Made by a program: the position numbers and the translations under genes. Shown here piece by piece: positions 45,050 through 54,073 of a stretch of DNA of 64,000 bases. Source of the DNA: Candidatus Electrothrix communis (GTDB lineage: Bacteria; Desulfobacterota; Desulfobulbia; Desulfobulbales; Desulfobulbaceae). Where the stretch lies: positions 2,705,501-2,769,500 of the forward strand of contig CP130629.1 in assembly GCA_030644725.1 (NCBI GenBank). The letters run 5' to 3'. Within the stretch, counting starts at the first letter, position 1, and each line of letters begins with the position of its first letter. The notes under the pieces are model-generated. The model did not search any database. It saw only the letters and a list, made by a program, of their open reading frames with translations, and was not told where the DNA came from.

Positions 45050-46498
45050 ATGTCCCTTGTAGAACGATATAACCAGCAAATTTCCGGTGTTTATTCATGC
45101 TTTGATCGAGTTGTTATCAATGGCACATTGCCTGGATTTTGTTATGCAGAGGGAATGACAAGTTACCTCTACGCAAATAATATAAGAATTTTTGATTACA
45201 CCAAATTTACAGAGCCGCTTCGTAATGAGATTAGATCCAATGCAGAATATATTGCCAATAAAAACAAATTGAGCATTGATTTCATTCGAAAAAATAACTT
45301 TCGGAAAGAACAACGAGTACGTGATATTATAACTGAACGAGGCCGTCATCCAGGGGTTGTACATATTTTTTCAGCCATGGAACCATGTGCCTCTTACAGG
45401 CCGTGGCATGACAAAAAAACACATAAAACTTTTCTGAAGTTTACTCAGGGTAAATGTCTGCACTATTATTTTTACCTGATTGATGAAGACCTTGGCCTTT
45501 GTTATGTCAGGGTGCCGACTTGGTGTCCTTTTCGGTTACAAATATATTTTAATGGTCACAATTATCTTGCATCAGCACTTGAAAAGCACTCAGTTAAACA
45601 TTCTCAAGTTGATAATATGTTTATCAATTTAGAATCGTTTGAATATGCGCAAGAAATAAATAATCAACTGACTGTAGATGTTATTCATGAGAAGCTGAAC
45701 ATATTCGCGGATAAATTTTGTCCTGTTATAAAAAAACTTGAGCAGCATTATCACTGGAGCATTATGCAGGCCGAATATGCCACCGATATAGTTTTCAAAA
45801 GACAGCAGGATTTAAAACATATATACGATAATCTGATAAGGACGGCAATTCATACGGTAAAACCGGACAATATAGCGACATTTTTCGGAAAAAAGTTACA
45901 CGGTAATTATCAGGGGCAAATGGGCAACAATTTCAACACCAGAATTGAAGGTACCAGAGTAAAACATTCAATGGGTCCTGTTTCTGTTAAAATGTATGAC
46001 AAGCATGGTTTAGTCCTCCGTATTGAAACTACGGTTAATGATGTTTCCTTTTTTAAACACTACCGCAAGGTAGAACATCGAGATGGTACAGAATCTCAAA
46101 AATTGGCTCCTATGAAGAAAGGGATTTACAGCTTATCCCCATTACGAGATTTAATGTGTGCCGCTAACCAACGATACCTACAGTTTATATCAGCCATAGA
46201 CGACAGGAAAGTCGGCGTGAAAAATTTAAATAAACTCACAAAAAGGATAGTGAATAATGATCGTCCCTATAAAGGGTTCAGCTTTTTCTCAGATGATGAC
46301 CAAAAATTGTTTGAGATTATAGCCAGAGGCGAATTCACCATCAGCGGATTCCAAAATAAAAATATCCGTCAGTATTGGGATGGCAAAAACTCAGGCCAAA
46401 TATCTCGCCTTTTTAAACGGCTTCATGTGCATGGGCTGATAAAAAAATTGCTCACACATACAAATATTATCTTTCAAAGTTTGGACAGCAAGTTATAA
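45050..46498 (+). CDS. Uncharacterised 482-aa protein of a family I believe is multi-copy
   Basis: The start follows TTGGAGG by seven bases. The N-terminus has the stretch SLVERYNQQISGVYSCFDRV and later VRVPTWCPFRLQIYFNGHNYLASAL, phrases I recall from a family scattered across Desulfobacterota and Planctomycetes genomes, often in several copies. The C-terminus has helix-turn-helix-like segments (GQISRLFKRLHVHGLIKKL). No DDE, HUH or tyrosine-recombinase motif is apparent to me, and no clear inverted repeats flank the gene. The body is AT-rich relative to neighbours. A transposon-like or toxin-related role is possible but unproven. Confidence 0.55.
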   Translation: MSLVERYNQQISGVYSCFDRVVINGTLPGFCYAEGMTSYLYANNIRIFDYTKFTEPLRNEIRSNAEYIANKNKLSIDFIRKNNFRKEQRVRDIITERGRHPGVVHIFSAMEPCASYRPWHDKKTHKTFLKFTQGKCLHYYFYLIDEDLGLCYVRVPTWCPFRLQIYFNGHNYLASALEKHSVKHSQVDNMFINLESFEYAQEINNQLTVDVIHEKLNIFADKFCPVIKKLEQHYHWSIMQAEYATDIVFKRQQDLKHIYDNLIRTAIHTVKPDNIATFFGKKLHGNYQGQMGNNFNTRIEGTRVKHSMGPVSVKMYDKHGLVLRIETTVNDVSFFKHYRKVEHRDGTESQKLAPMKKGIYSLSPLRDLMCAANQRYLQFISAIDDRKVGVKNLNKLTKRIVNNDRPYKGFSFFSDDDQKLFEIIARGEFTISGFQNKNIRQYWDGKNSGQISRLFKRLHVHGLIKKLLTHTNIIFQSLDSKL

Positions 46499-46844
46499 CC
46501 ATGGGGCTGAAACTTAAAGAAATGGTAATTATCCCGAGCCTTGCTGCACGGGCTTTGTAGAAAAGTCTTGCCATAAAAAACACGAAAATAATAATTAAGA
46601 TACTAAATAAAAAGCGTACAAAAAGGGTCGTTAGCAGAGCTTCTGCTGGCGACTTTTTTTATGACGAGGAAGTGTGGAGCATAACAACACGCGCTTCTTT
46701 CGTAAAAAGAAACATCTTACCCCCTTCTTTTAGAGTTCTTTTCTTGAGCTGCTGTGGTTATCCTGCTATGCTTGAACAGAAACGGCAATCAGCCGCTTTT
46801 TGCTTCTATCGACGGACAACCAACAACAAAGAAAGGAGATGCAC
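46499..46844. other. Non-coding stretch after the 482-aa gene
   Basis: It holds the terminator at 46627-46660 and the upstream region of the outer-membrane barrel gene. I see no gene. No promoter pair was convincing. Confidence 0.45.
46627..46660 (+). terminator. Rho-independent terminator after the 482-aa gene
   Basis: A 12-bp stem (GTCGTTAGCAGA with TCTGCTGGCGAC, two G-T pairs) with a three-base loop is followed by seven T, about 130 bases after the stop codon. Confidence 0.85.
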
Positions 46845-47438
46845 ATGAAACGACGGATTATATACACCGGGATACTCGCCCTGCTTGTGGGTATGGCAAG
46901 TCAGGCCCAGGCCCAGGCCCCGGTTTCTCGGCTCGGTATCCACGGAGCCTATTCAACCGGCGGTAATGTTGAAGAACCTGAAATAGGATTCGGCGGGCAG
47001 CTGGAGTTCCCTATCAACCCGATACTTTCCGTTGAACTCTCTGTGACAAAATTCAGTGATGAAATAGAAAGCGTTAACGCCACTATTGACCAGGACCTGA
47101 CCTCAATCGGCCTTTCTGCTATCTTCAGAGGACCGTTAGGACCACAACTGGATGGCTACATGCTTTTCGGAGCAAACTACAACACCATTGATACGGATAT
47201 CAGTTTCAACAATCCAGCCGGTTCCAGTGCGATGAATTCTAATATGGAGCTGGACGACGAGGTTGGGTTCCACATCGGCGCTGGCTTAAACTTTGTGATT
47301 TCCTACAACATGGAGCTCTTTACTGAATATCGCTATACCTTCTTGGAAACAGACAACGAAACAGCACTGCCCGGTTCAGAAGAAGAATACCAATACGACT
47401 TCGGACTGGTTAAAATGGGTCTGAATTTTCTTTTTTAA
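46845..47438 (+). CDS. Outer-membrane beta-barrel protein (OmpA/Opa-like, 8 strands)
   Basis: The start at 46845 (MKRRIIYTG) follows AAAGGAGATGCAC; the frame opens earlier without a ribosome binding site. The 197-residue protein has a signal peptide cut near AQAQA. The mature chain alternates aromatic/hydrophobic and polar residues in short strands (for example GIHGAYSTGG, GFGGQLEFPINPILSVELSV, FTEYRYTFLET) and ends in Phe (MGLNFLF), the usual signal for the BAM machinery. Such barrels are adhesins, porin-like proteins or structural proteins. The exact family is not resolved. Confidence 0.8.
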   Translation: MKRRIIYTGILALLVGMASQAQAQAPVSRLGIHGAYSTGGNVEEPEIGFGGQLEFPINPILSVELSVTKFSDEIESVNATIDQDLTSIGLSAIFRGPLGPQLDGYMLFGANYNTIDTDISFNNPAGSSAMNSNMELDDEVGFHIGAGLNFVISYNMELFTEYRYTFLETDNETALPGSEEEYQYDFGLVKMGLNFLF

Positions 47439-47462
47439 TCAAAAGGAAATCGATACAAGACT

Positions 47463-47490
47463 GTAGGGACACGGCACGCCGTGTCCCTAC
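47463..47490. repeat. Palindromic GTAGGGACACGG element
   Basis: Twelve bases (GTAGGGACACGG) form a perfect inverted repeat with a four-base CACG loop. A second copy with one changed base is at 62082-62109. It lies just downstream of the barrel gene. Confidence 0.8.
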
Positions 47491-47554
47491 GGAGCAACCC
47501 CTGTAGGCAGAAAGCAGGGATAAAGGGATAATAAAGTATTTTAAACCTCTTCTC

Positions 47555-48619
47555 TTATCGTTTCACACGGGCCTTGCGGTAGCTGAGAATAATTATCAGG
47601 CAGAAAATAAGGCCGAGCATGGTGGCAATTTTACCGTTAAACACCGGTCCGGCGGAGGTGCTGCGCAGCTGCCAGGTGATAACCATAGCCGCCCCGGTTA
47701 CCATACCAAAGGTGGTGATTCCGGCATCAACATCCCCCTCCCCCGCTTTAATAACCTGCCTGAACGGGCAGCCATCAACAATAACCGCTGCAAGCCCAAC
47801 CAGAACCATAGCCAGAAAACTCCAGAGATGACTATGATGGGCACCGGGCTGGGCCTCCATACCTAGATTGAACTGACCGCTGACCAAGGACACCATCAAG
47901 GCAGAGACAAAGATGGCAACCACGCCGCTGAACAGCGTCTTTTCCCGAAACAGGAAAAAGTTACGGATTCCACCGGTGATGCAAAGCCCGGAACGCTGGG
48001 CAAGTCCACCGATCAGCAGGCCAACAGCCAAAGAAATCCATAAGGGCGCATGCTGGGCAGCTGGACCTGAAAAGCCTTGGCGAATAAATGCGGGCTTCAG
48101 AAAAAGAAAGATCAGCAAGAGGAAACCAATACCGGGCAGAATATATCCGTTAATGGTCGGCAGATTCTGAGCACGATCCAGCACAGATCCTGCCCTGATA
48201 TATTTTCCACCCAGCCAAATCCCGAAGAGCATGCCGAGCAGGGCCGCAACAGCGGTCAGGTCTCCGGCTCCCAGGCGCAGGATCATCTTGATCGGGCAGC
48301 CAATAAAAACCCCGCAGCCCACAATCATGAAAAATCCGAGCAGAAAGCGAATGAGCGGAGACGAACCCCCGGTCACCCGAAAACGGCGACTCTGCTTAGC
48401 CATAAAAAAAGCGCCCAGGAGAAAACCAACCAACTCCGGACGGATATAGCTCATACGGAGATCACCCTGAAGCTGGAGTGCTCCAGCAAGGTTTTCCAAA
48501 AAACATGAAATACAGATGCCAGAGTTCACAGGATTGCCGACAAGGGTCAGCAACACAGCCCCGGCTCCGAGCACTACACCTGTTACAATTGAAATATCTG
48601 GTAATTTTAAGCGACTCAC
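47555..48619 (-). CDS. yedE: YedE-type selenium/sulfur-compound transporter
   Basis: The GTG start directly follows the stop codon of the preceding TPR gene, with no spacer. The 354-residue protein has about ten membrane helices and the YeeE/YedE pair of motifs: NSGICISCFLENLAG and GCGVFIGCPIKMILRLGAGD in the first half, then QRSGLCITGGIRNFFLFRE and VDGCPFRQVIKAGEGD in the second. Conserved cysteines line the predicted path, as in thiosulfate transporter TsuA. I assign selenium by recalled similarity to the YedE selenium-transporter subgroup; thiosulfate or another sulfur compound is possible. It closes a minus-strand operon. Confidence 0.8.
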   Translation of the reverse strand: MSRLKLPDISIVTGVVLGAGAVLLTLVGNPVNSGICISCFLENLAGALQLQGDLRMSYIRPELVGFLLGAFFMAKQSRRFRVTGGSSPLIRFLLGFFMIVGCGVFIGCPIKMILRLGAGDLTAVAALLGMLFGIWLGGKYIRAGSVLDRAQNLPTINGYILPGIGFLLLIFLFLKPAFIRQGFSGPAAQHAPLWISLAVGLLIGGLAQRSGLCITGGIRNFFLFREKTLFSGVVAIFVSALMVSLVSGQFNLGMEAQPGAHHSHLWSFLAMVLVGLAAVIVDGCPFRQVIKAGEGDVDAGITTFGMVTGAAMVITWQLRSTSAGPVFNGKIATMLGLIFCLIIILSYRKARVKR

Positions 48620-49180
48620 TTATTCACACCCACCTGCTACTCTTCGTTGTAAATAGAGAAGCTCATCAAGAGCCTTTTTTATCTCTTTATCCTTTGGCCG
48701 TAATCTCTTTTCCCGAACAAGCTTTTCTTTTGATGCTGTCAGGTCATCCATTATTATTTTTCCGACAAAAAGAGGGGTCTTCTTATCAATAAAATCAGGT
48801 TCGCTCTCCACGGCCTGGCGATAGCTGGAAATGGCGTCCACCATTTTGCCAGTATTATACTGCAACCGTGCCTGATAGATCAACGAGCGCGTATTATCAG
48901 GATGCTCCTCCTGTACCTTTTGCAGGGCATCCAGGGCAGCAGCATATTGTTTATGAACGAATAAATCATCCACTTCCTGGTAGATCTTTTCATCCCGCTC
49001 TAATCTCTGCCGGTACATTTCTTCGGCCTGCTCTTTCCTGCTGACGACTGTCCCCTCATCTTGGTGCGCAGCTATTCCTTGCTGGATCAACATCACCGTA
49101 GTGATGACAATCAGCAGGGTCAGGCTGACCGTGGTGAAGCTGTCCAAAAAGCTGCCGAAGAGTTTATCTCTTATATTCAT
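48620..49180 (-). CDS. Membrane-anchored TPR protein
   Basis: The 186-residue product has one membrane helix (TTVSLTLLIVITTVMLIQQG) after a short cytoplasmic head, then a periplasmic helical part with two to three TPR units (YAAALDALQKVQEEHPDNTRS, then IYQARLQYNTGKMVDAISSY). It ends one codon before the yedE start. The TPR face likely binds another operon product. The start codon ATG 49180 has no strong ribosome binding site, but the topology supports it. Confidence 0.8.
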   Translation of the reverse strand: MNIRDKLFGSFLDSFTTVSLTLLIVITTVMLIQQGIAAHQDEGTVVSRKEQAEEMYRQRLERDEKIYQEVDDLFVHKQYAAALDALQKVQEEHPDNTRSLIYQARLQYNTGKMVDAISSYRQAVESEPDFIDKKTPLFVGKIIMDDLTASKEKLVREKRLRPKDKEIKKALDELLYLQRRVAGGCE

Positions 49181-49283
49181 GACTGTCGATTGCGTAAAAA
49201 AATCCGATCGGGCTCCCGACTGAGCAGGAACCCGACCGGATGCTTAACTGCCGGTATCGGTTAACAGGTATAGCTCCTTGAGC

Positions 49284-50255
49284 CTAAAGAATACCTGCTC
49301 CACTGACAGAAGAGGTATAGAAATCCGTCAGGTCAGCCTTGCCAAGACTCTCATCACGGGCCTTATCCATAACCTTTTCCAGGATTTTTTTCTCATCAGC
49401 AGATCCCCACCAGTTGTTACGGACGGAGATGTCTCCGCTCTGGCCTTCCAGCATGGAGACATTATAGCTTTTGTTGTCGGCAATATTATTGTCCCGCAGA
49501 AGAGTCTCTTTGGTGGCATAAAAGATCACACCCTTGCCATTTTTGCTGACATTGTTAAAACGAACAGCAGCTCGACCCCCTTTTTTCACATAGATGCCGA
49601 AAAACTCATTATTGCTGATTTCATTATGGGCAACAGGCGAGGCAGTTCCACCACCGATAATAATTCCGCCTCCGTTCTCTGTCACCAGATTATAAAGAAC
49701 CGGCATAGAGCATCGAACAGGAACATCGGGTAAATTCTTGCTGCCCATAGCGGTTCCGTTATACTTAAAGATATTGTACAGGACAGCAACCTGCGAAGCG
49801 TGGCAATGTACCGCTGTCTGGGCATACATGAACTCGCAGTATTCAAGAAGATTGTCCACAGTACCATTGAAGTTGATCGCGCCCCAGTCTCCGGGAGCAG
49901 GCGATTCCTCCGCACTGGTAAAGGTTATTTTATTCTCTTTGGTTCCCTGGGCATACAGTTTTCCCAGAACAAAGATCTCGGCTCGGGAAAAATGGTTATC
50001 CTTATCCGTGTACATCTTTTCCGGCCCGAACGCCTTAATCTTGGCGAAACGAACAGTGGTGCCCGGCATGATCAGGAGAGTCGCTCCTTTGGCAACCTCC
50101 ACATCTCCTTTTACCAGGACATCCCCGGACCAGGTTGTATCCTTATCAAGAACCCCTTTATTCACAACCAGTTCTTTTGCAAATCCCGGCTGCTGGGTCA
50201 GAAGCGCTGCTGCAACACCGGCAAGCAACGACAGAAATATCTTTTTACTTATCAT
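49284..50255 (-). CDS. Secreted parallel beta-helix protein (NosD/DUF1565-like)
   Basis: The 323-residue protein has a signal peptide (ISKKIFLSLLAGVAAALLT, cut near GFA) and then repeated short beta turns rich in Asn and Gly, the look of a right-handed parallel beta-helix (for example SPVAHNEISNNEFFGIYVKKGG and RFNNVSKNGKG). NosD and carbohydrate-lyase-like proteins share this fold. It is 40 bases downstream of the PhnD-like gene. A periplasmic metal- or glycan-binding role is likely; the substrate is unknown. Confidence 0.82.
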   Translation of the reverse strand: MISKKIFLSLLAGVAAALLTQQPGFAKELVVNKGVLDKDTTWSGDVLVKGDVEVAKGATLLIMPGTTVRFAKIKAFGPEKMYTDKDNHFSRAEIFVLGKLYAQGTKENKITFTSAEESPAPGDWGAINFNGTVDNLLEYCEFMYAQTAVHCHASQVAVLYNIFKYNGTAMGSKNLPDVPVRCSMPVLYNLVTENGGGIIIGGGTASPVAHNEISNNEFFGIYVKKGGRAAVRFNNVSKNGKGVIFYATKETLLRDNNIADNKSYNVSMLEGQSGDISVRNNWWGSADEKKILEKVMDKARDESLGKADLTDFYTSSVSGAGIL

Positions 50256-50295
50256 TGGAGTGCTCTACCTTTACGTGAAAAATTGATCGTGGTGA

Positions 50296-51227
50296 TTAGT
50301 ACTTGGTGTACGGAGGCATATTGCAACGCTTGAGGTCTTCCCGAATTGCATCGTACTCGCTGTCGACAACCGGAGCAAAACCATCGATAAGCATCCGCTT
50401 CAGAATTTTGAGAACTTCTCCGTCGACCATCGCACTTTCATCCTGCTTCAGATTCAGGGCAATATTTTTGATCTGCTCCTTCAAGGCCGGATCAACTTCA
50501 GCCCGGGCACCAATGGTGCAGTACGGCATCTGATCACTCTCAGCAATAATGTTATAATCATCCAGATCGATAATATTCTCTTCCACCATTCGGTCCAAAT
50601 CAATACGAGGCGCAGCGCCCACATCGTATTTTCCGTATTCTACCCCGTAGACCACCTTGTCATGCTTGGCAGCACCGGCAGGAATGGTGTAGGAGGAAAA
50701 ATCTGTTTCCGGATCAAAGTTATTTTCCAGCAGCAGAGCATACTGAGCCATATACCCGAAAGGAGCCAAGGCCGGGCCGAAAACCATAGACTTACCGCGC
50801 ATATCATCGATGGTTTTTATGCCGCTGTCTTTACGGGCAATAAGGGTACCGGTTGCCTTGTAGCCGTTTCGCCCTCGGATATCAATAGCCAGCAGGTCCG
50901 CCTTGTATTTTTCTTTAAGCAAAACAGCGACAATGGAGTTGACGTGAAAGAAATCAACCTCTTTATTTTTAATCAGGCTTTCGAACTCAAAGGTGTTTTT
51001 AAGGATCATTTCCACCTTGCGCCCAAGTTTTTCCTCAAGATAGGCGGTAAAAGGAGCAAAGCGTTCCTGGGACATTTTTCGGCTGTCGCAGATCATGAAG
51101 CCGAATTTCAGTGGCTTTTCATTGCTTGCCGAAGCAGCAGCAGGCTTATCGCCCCCCTCGTCAGTATTGCATGCCTGAAGCGTCAACACGGCAGCTATAA
51201 GAAAAATACATTGAGCAATTTTTTCAT
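50296..51227 (-). pseudogene. Phosphonate/phosphate-type ABC substrate-binding lipoprotein (PhnD-like), frameshift in signal peptide
   Basis: The mature domain (KPLKFGFMICDSRKMSQERF, then EVDFFHVNSIVAVLLKEKY, and PDFSSYTIPAGAAKHD-like segments) matches periplasmic binding proteins of the PhnD/phosphite class. The frame opens with GTG at 51189, in the middle of the signal peptide. Adding one A to the A6 run at 51219-51224 gives ATG at 51227 and a perfect lipoprotein signal ending LTLQAC, for 310 residues. No ABC permease or ATPase genes adjoin it, so it may serve as a stand-alone binding or sensor protein within this operon. Whether the frameshift is real is unknown. Confidence 0.75.
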
Positions 51228-51273
51228 GTCGTTATGGATAAAAAATATAATTATAGATTTTTTCGGAAAATAT

Positions 51274-51768
51274 TCAGGAATTACTGATCAATTCTATTTC
51301 CTTCTGAATCTCAGCAGCAGCCTCTGGGGTTGCAGCGAGTTTTTCTGCGGTTTCCAACGCTTTTTTGGCAAGCTCCGGCTGGTTAAGCTGTTGGTGAGCC
51401 AGCGAAAGATGGACATGCGCCATCATATCTTTGTCATTCAGCGTCAAGGCCCGCTCCAGGTATTTGACCGCATCAGCACCTTTCTTTTGCCGAAGCAGGA
51501 CAATCCCCATACCGTCAAGGGCGTCAAAATTATTGGCGTCCGCTTTTAAAACCCCCTCAAGCTGCTGTGCTGCTTCTGTCAGCTCGTTGGTTCGAAAATA
51601 AGCCATAGCCAAGCTATTTCGAGTGGCAACGTCATCCGCATCCATATAGAGCAGCATTTTATACTGCATAATCTGGACTGAGTCTGGAAGCTTAGAAATC
51701 CCACCATGTGCAGCAGCAGAACTGGCTGAAACAAGAAGGATAAGCAGGGTAAAAAACAATTTTCTCAT
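51274..51768 (-). CDS. Secreted TPR-repeat protein
   Basis: The 164-residue product has a signal peptide (RKLFFTLLILLVSASSAAA) and at least three TPR units, the clearest being NSLAMAYFRTNELTEAAQQL and LDGMGIVLLRQKKGADAVKYL. It lies 46 bases before the PhnD-like gene. In a binding-protein operon such TPR proteins may assemble periplasmic partners (inference). Confidence 0.82.
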   Translation of the reverse strand: MRKLFFTLLILLVSASSAAAHGGISKLPDSVQIMQYKMLLYMDADDVATRNSLAMAYFRTNELTEAAQQLEGVLKADANNFDALDGMGIVLLRQKKGADAVKYLERALTLNDKDMMAHVHLSLAHQQLNQPELAKKALETAEKLAATPEAAAEIQKEIELISNS

Positions 51769-51797
51769 TTCTTCCTCTTTGTAATAGCGTTTTGTTC

Positions 51798-52376
51798 TCA
51801 GATCAAATTTTTGGTCTTGAGAAAATCTTTGGCAACACTTTCAGCATCTCCGCTCTGCACCTGCTGAATGAGCTGCTCCAGAGAGGAATCATCAATCAAA
51901 TCACCCATTTTATTAATAACTCGGTCAAGGACAGGAAATTTAGCCAAAGACTCTCTATTCGCAACCGGCACTGCCAAGGAAGCATCCTGTTGCGGAACCG
52001 GCCCCTTATAACCGAAGGGCTTTAGCCAAACCAAGTTTTCGTTTTCAATATAGTATTCCTTCACCAGGCTATAGTTTTCCTGGTCATCGCTTCCCTGGTC
52101 ATCGCTGCTCATACCGGACAGACCCGTTTTCAGATAGTTGATACAGATATCGCTGGGACATTGTGCGCCATTATCCTCTGAGCTGTTAACGATATTTACC
52201 GTAGTCCCTGTCCGCTCTGTGATATAGGTTGCCATGATATGTGCAACAATCTGTTGTTCAGGAGAATCATTGACCGTCAGATTCAGAATACGGCCGACAC
52301 AGCTATGGCTTGTCGAGGTAAAAGTCAGCAGCAGACATAAAGATGCTGAGAACAGAAGGGTAATTTTTCGTCGCAT
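51798..52376 (-). CDS. Short glycine-betaine-type (OpuAC) substrate-binding protein
   Basis: The start at 52376 (MRRKITLLF) has GGAG thirteen bases upstream; the frame runs open to 52592 but lacks a binding site there. A signal peptide precedes a domain with NDSPEQQIVAHIMATYI and, at the end, LVWLKPFGYKGP, then FPVLDRVINKM and VAKDFLKTKNLI, which are landmarks of OpuAC. The chain is only 192 residues, against about 270 usual, and lacks part of the middle. It may bind a different ligand or act as a sensor. It sits between the DASS-type transporter and the TPR gene. Confidence 0.7.
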   Translation of the reverse strand: MRRKITLLFSASLCLLLTFTSTSHSCVGRILNLTVNDSPEQQIVAHIMATYITERTGTTVNIVNSSEDNGAQCPSDICINYLKTGLSGMSSDDQGSDDQENYSLVKEYYIENENLVWLKPFGYKGPVPQQDASLAVPVANRESLAKFPVLDRVINKMGDLIDDSSLEQLIQQVQSGDAESVAKDFLKTKNLI

Positions 52377-52510
52377 TGTCAAGTAACTCCTTTTTTTTAT
52401 TGTATTTACAAACATCTCTGCAAGAAACGACTTCGTCTTTCCAACAGATTTTTTCATATGATCCATAACAGATATAACATAATCATGATATGAAAAAAAT
52501 ATCATATTCA

Positions 52511-53908
52511 CTACAACCAGTCCAGCAGTTTCCACCAGAAAAAATTCAGCGGCAGTAGGATAAAACCAGTTACCAGAGCCAGTGACAAACATATTTTTGC
52601 CGCATCCAGGAGTTTCTCTCCTGAAAGCTGCATACCCACAACAATAGGCGGGGCCTGATAGGGAAGCATGATGGTGGAAAAACCCACAACCTGCATCATG
52701 AGAAGGGTTTGAATCGGCAACCCAGTTGCCTGGGCCAAGCTGTCAGATAGCGGGGTCAAGACTGCCGGGACAGCCGGAAGAGTGGTCAGCATACCTGTTA
52801 CTGCCGAAGCAAGACTGATCGACATATAATTAATAAAATCTTGGTGCTCGCCCAAAGGCAACAGATCTGTTATTCCGGCAGCGATAATACGGCCTAAACC
52901 GGTGTGGTTGATCATGCCGCCCACGCCCAGGATACCAGCAACAAAAATAATGGCTCCCCAGTTGACCTTTTGATTGAACGCCTTCTTGCCAACAATATCC
53001 ACCCCAGGCATCAGGAGGATGAGAGCACCTCCCAGCGCAACCCAGGCTGGAGAAACATGATGGAGGAAATCCGTTATCCAGAGCCCGAGCATACCTGCCA
53101 AGACAAGGGAGAGGATCAATTCATTCCGGGAAAATTTTACTGCGGCCTGTTCTCCCTGCTCTGGCAATTCAGGTAATTCTTTGGGCTGATCTGGAAAGAA
53201 GAAGAGAATCAATGCGATAATCAGGACTGCTTTGACAAAACTCAGCAGGGGAAAATGAAGAAAGAGATAGCTCCCGTAGAGAATCGAAAGATGATACTGG
53301 GTCTCCGCCATACCAACAAGCACCATATTAGGCACATTGGCGGGCAGAATACCAAAGGCGGGAATATAGGTACCCAAAATAATAGCCAGCAGCACACCGG
53401 TTCTTCCCTTGGAGCCTTCCTTAAAACCGAAATGATCAGCAAGGGACAAGGCAATGGGTGTCAACAGGACGACCCTGCCCATGGCAGAGGGCATCAGAAA
53501 GCTAAACAGCAGGCCTGCTGCAACAAGGCCGCTGATGATCTTGAGATAACTGCCGTGCAGCCAGATCGCTGCGAAGCGTGCAATCCTGGCCCCTAACCCG
53601 GTTGATGAGATAGCTATACCGATGACCAAGCCACCAAAAATAAGCCAAATCGCAGCTGAACCAAAGCCTGCAAAAATAACTTCTGGACCGGCAAGAGAAA
53701 AGACCATCGCCAGCAGAAAGAAGAGCAGAGCAGTAAGGTGTTCCGGGATCAATGCTGTTGCCCAGAAAACAAGGGTGAGCAGAGCAAGAACAGCGGCTTT
53801 TGCCGGTACGGAGGAGCAATACGAAGAAAACTTCAGCAGCGCGACAGCTCCGACAAGAGAAAAGACGACAAAAACAAATCGGAGGGAAATCTTATTATTA
53901 GAAGACAT
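52511..53908 (-). CDS. DASS/SLC13-family anion transporter
   Basis: The 465-residue protein has about eleven to twelve membrane helices. The two halves share the family's characteristic ends, LMPSAMGRVVLLTPIALSLA in the first half and LTTLPAVPAVLTPL in the second, with PYQAPPIVVGMQL near the end. DASS proteins carry dicarboxylates, sulfate or related anions by Na symport. As the first gene of the seven-gene minus-strand run ending with yedE, it would provide an oxyanion or carboxylate route (inference). There is a 165-base gap to the divergent Wzz gene for the promoters. Confidence 0.82.
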   Translation of the reverse strand: MSSNNKISLRFVFVVFSLVGAVALLKFSSYCSSVPAKAAVLALLTLVFWATALIPEHLTALLFFLLAMVFSLAGPEVIFAGFGSAAIWLIFGGLVIGIAISSTGLGARIARFAAIWLHGSYLKIISGLVAAGLLFSFLMPSAMGRVVLLTPIALSLADHFGFKEGSKGRTGVLLAIILGTYIPAFGILPANVPNMVLVGMAETQYHLSILYGSYLFLHFPLLSFVKAVLIIALILFFFPDQPKELPELPEQGEQAAVKFSRNELILSLVLAGMLGLWITDFLHHVSPAWVALGGALILLMPGVDIVGKKAFNQKVNWGAIIFVAGILGVGGMINHTGLGRIIAAGITDLLPLGEHQDFINYMSISLASAVTGMLTTLPAVPAVLTPLSDSLAQATGLPIQTLLMMQVVGFSTIMLPYQAPPIVVGMQLSGEKLLDAAKICLSLALVTGFILLPLNFFWWKLLDWL

Positions 53909-54073
53909 TCAGTTTAAAAAAAATTATTTTTCGCAAAAAGTATAAAAAATATTACTACCTCTTTGTGGGGGGAAGGTCAAGAAAATAACGATCCAGAGGG
54001 TTGTCACCTCAGAAATCGGTTGCATAAAATGAGTCTTATGCCTATTACTTAAGGGTTAAGCGCCGTACACTTT

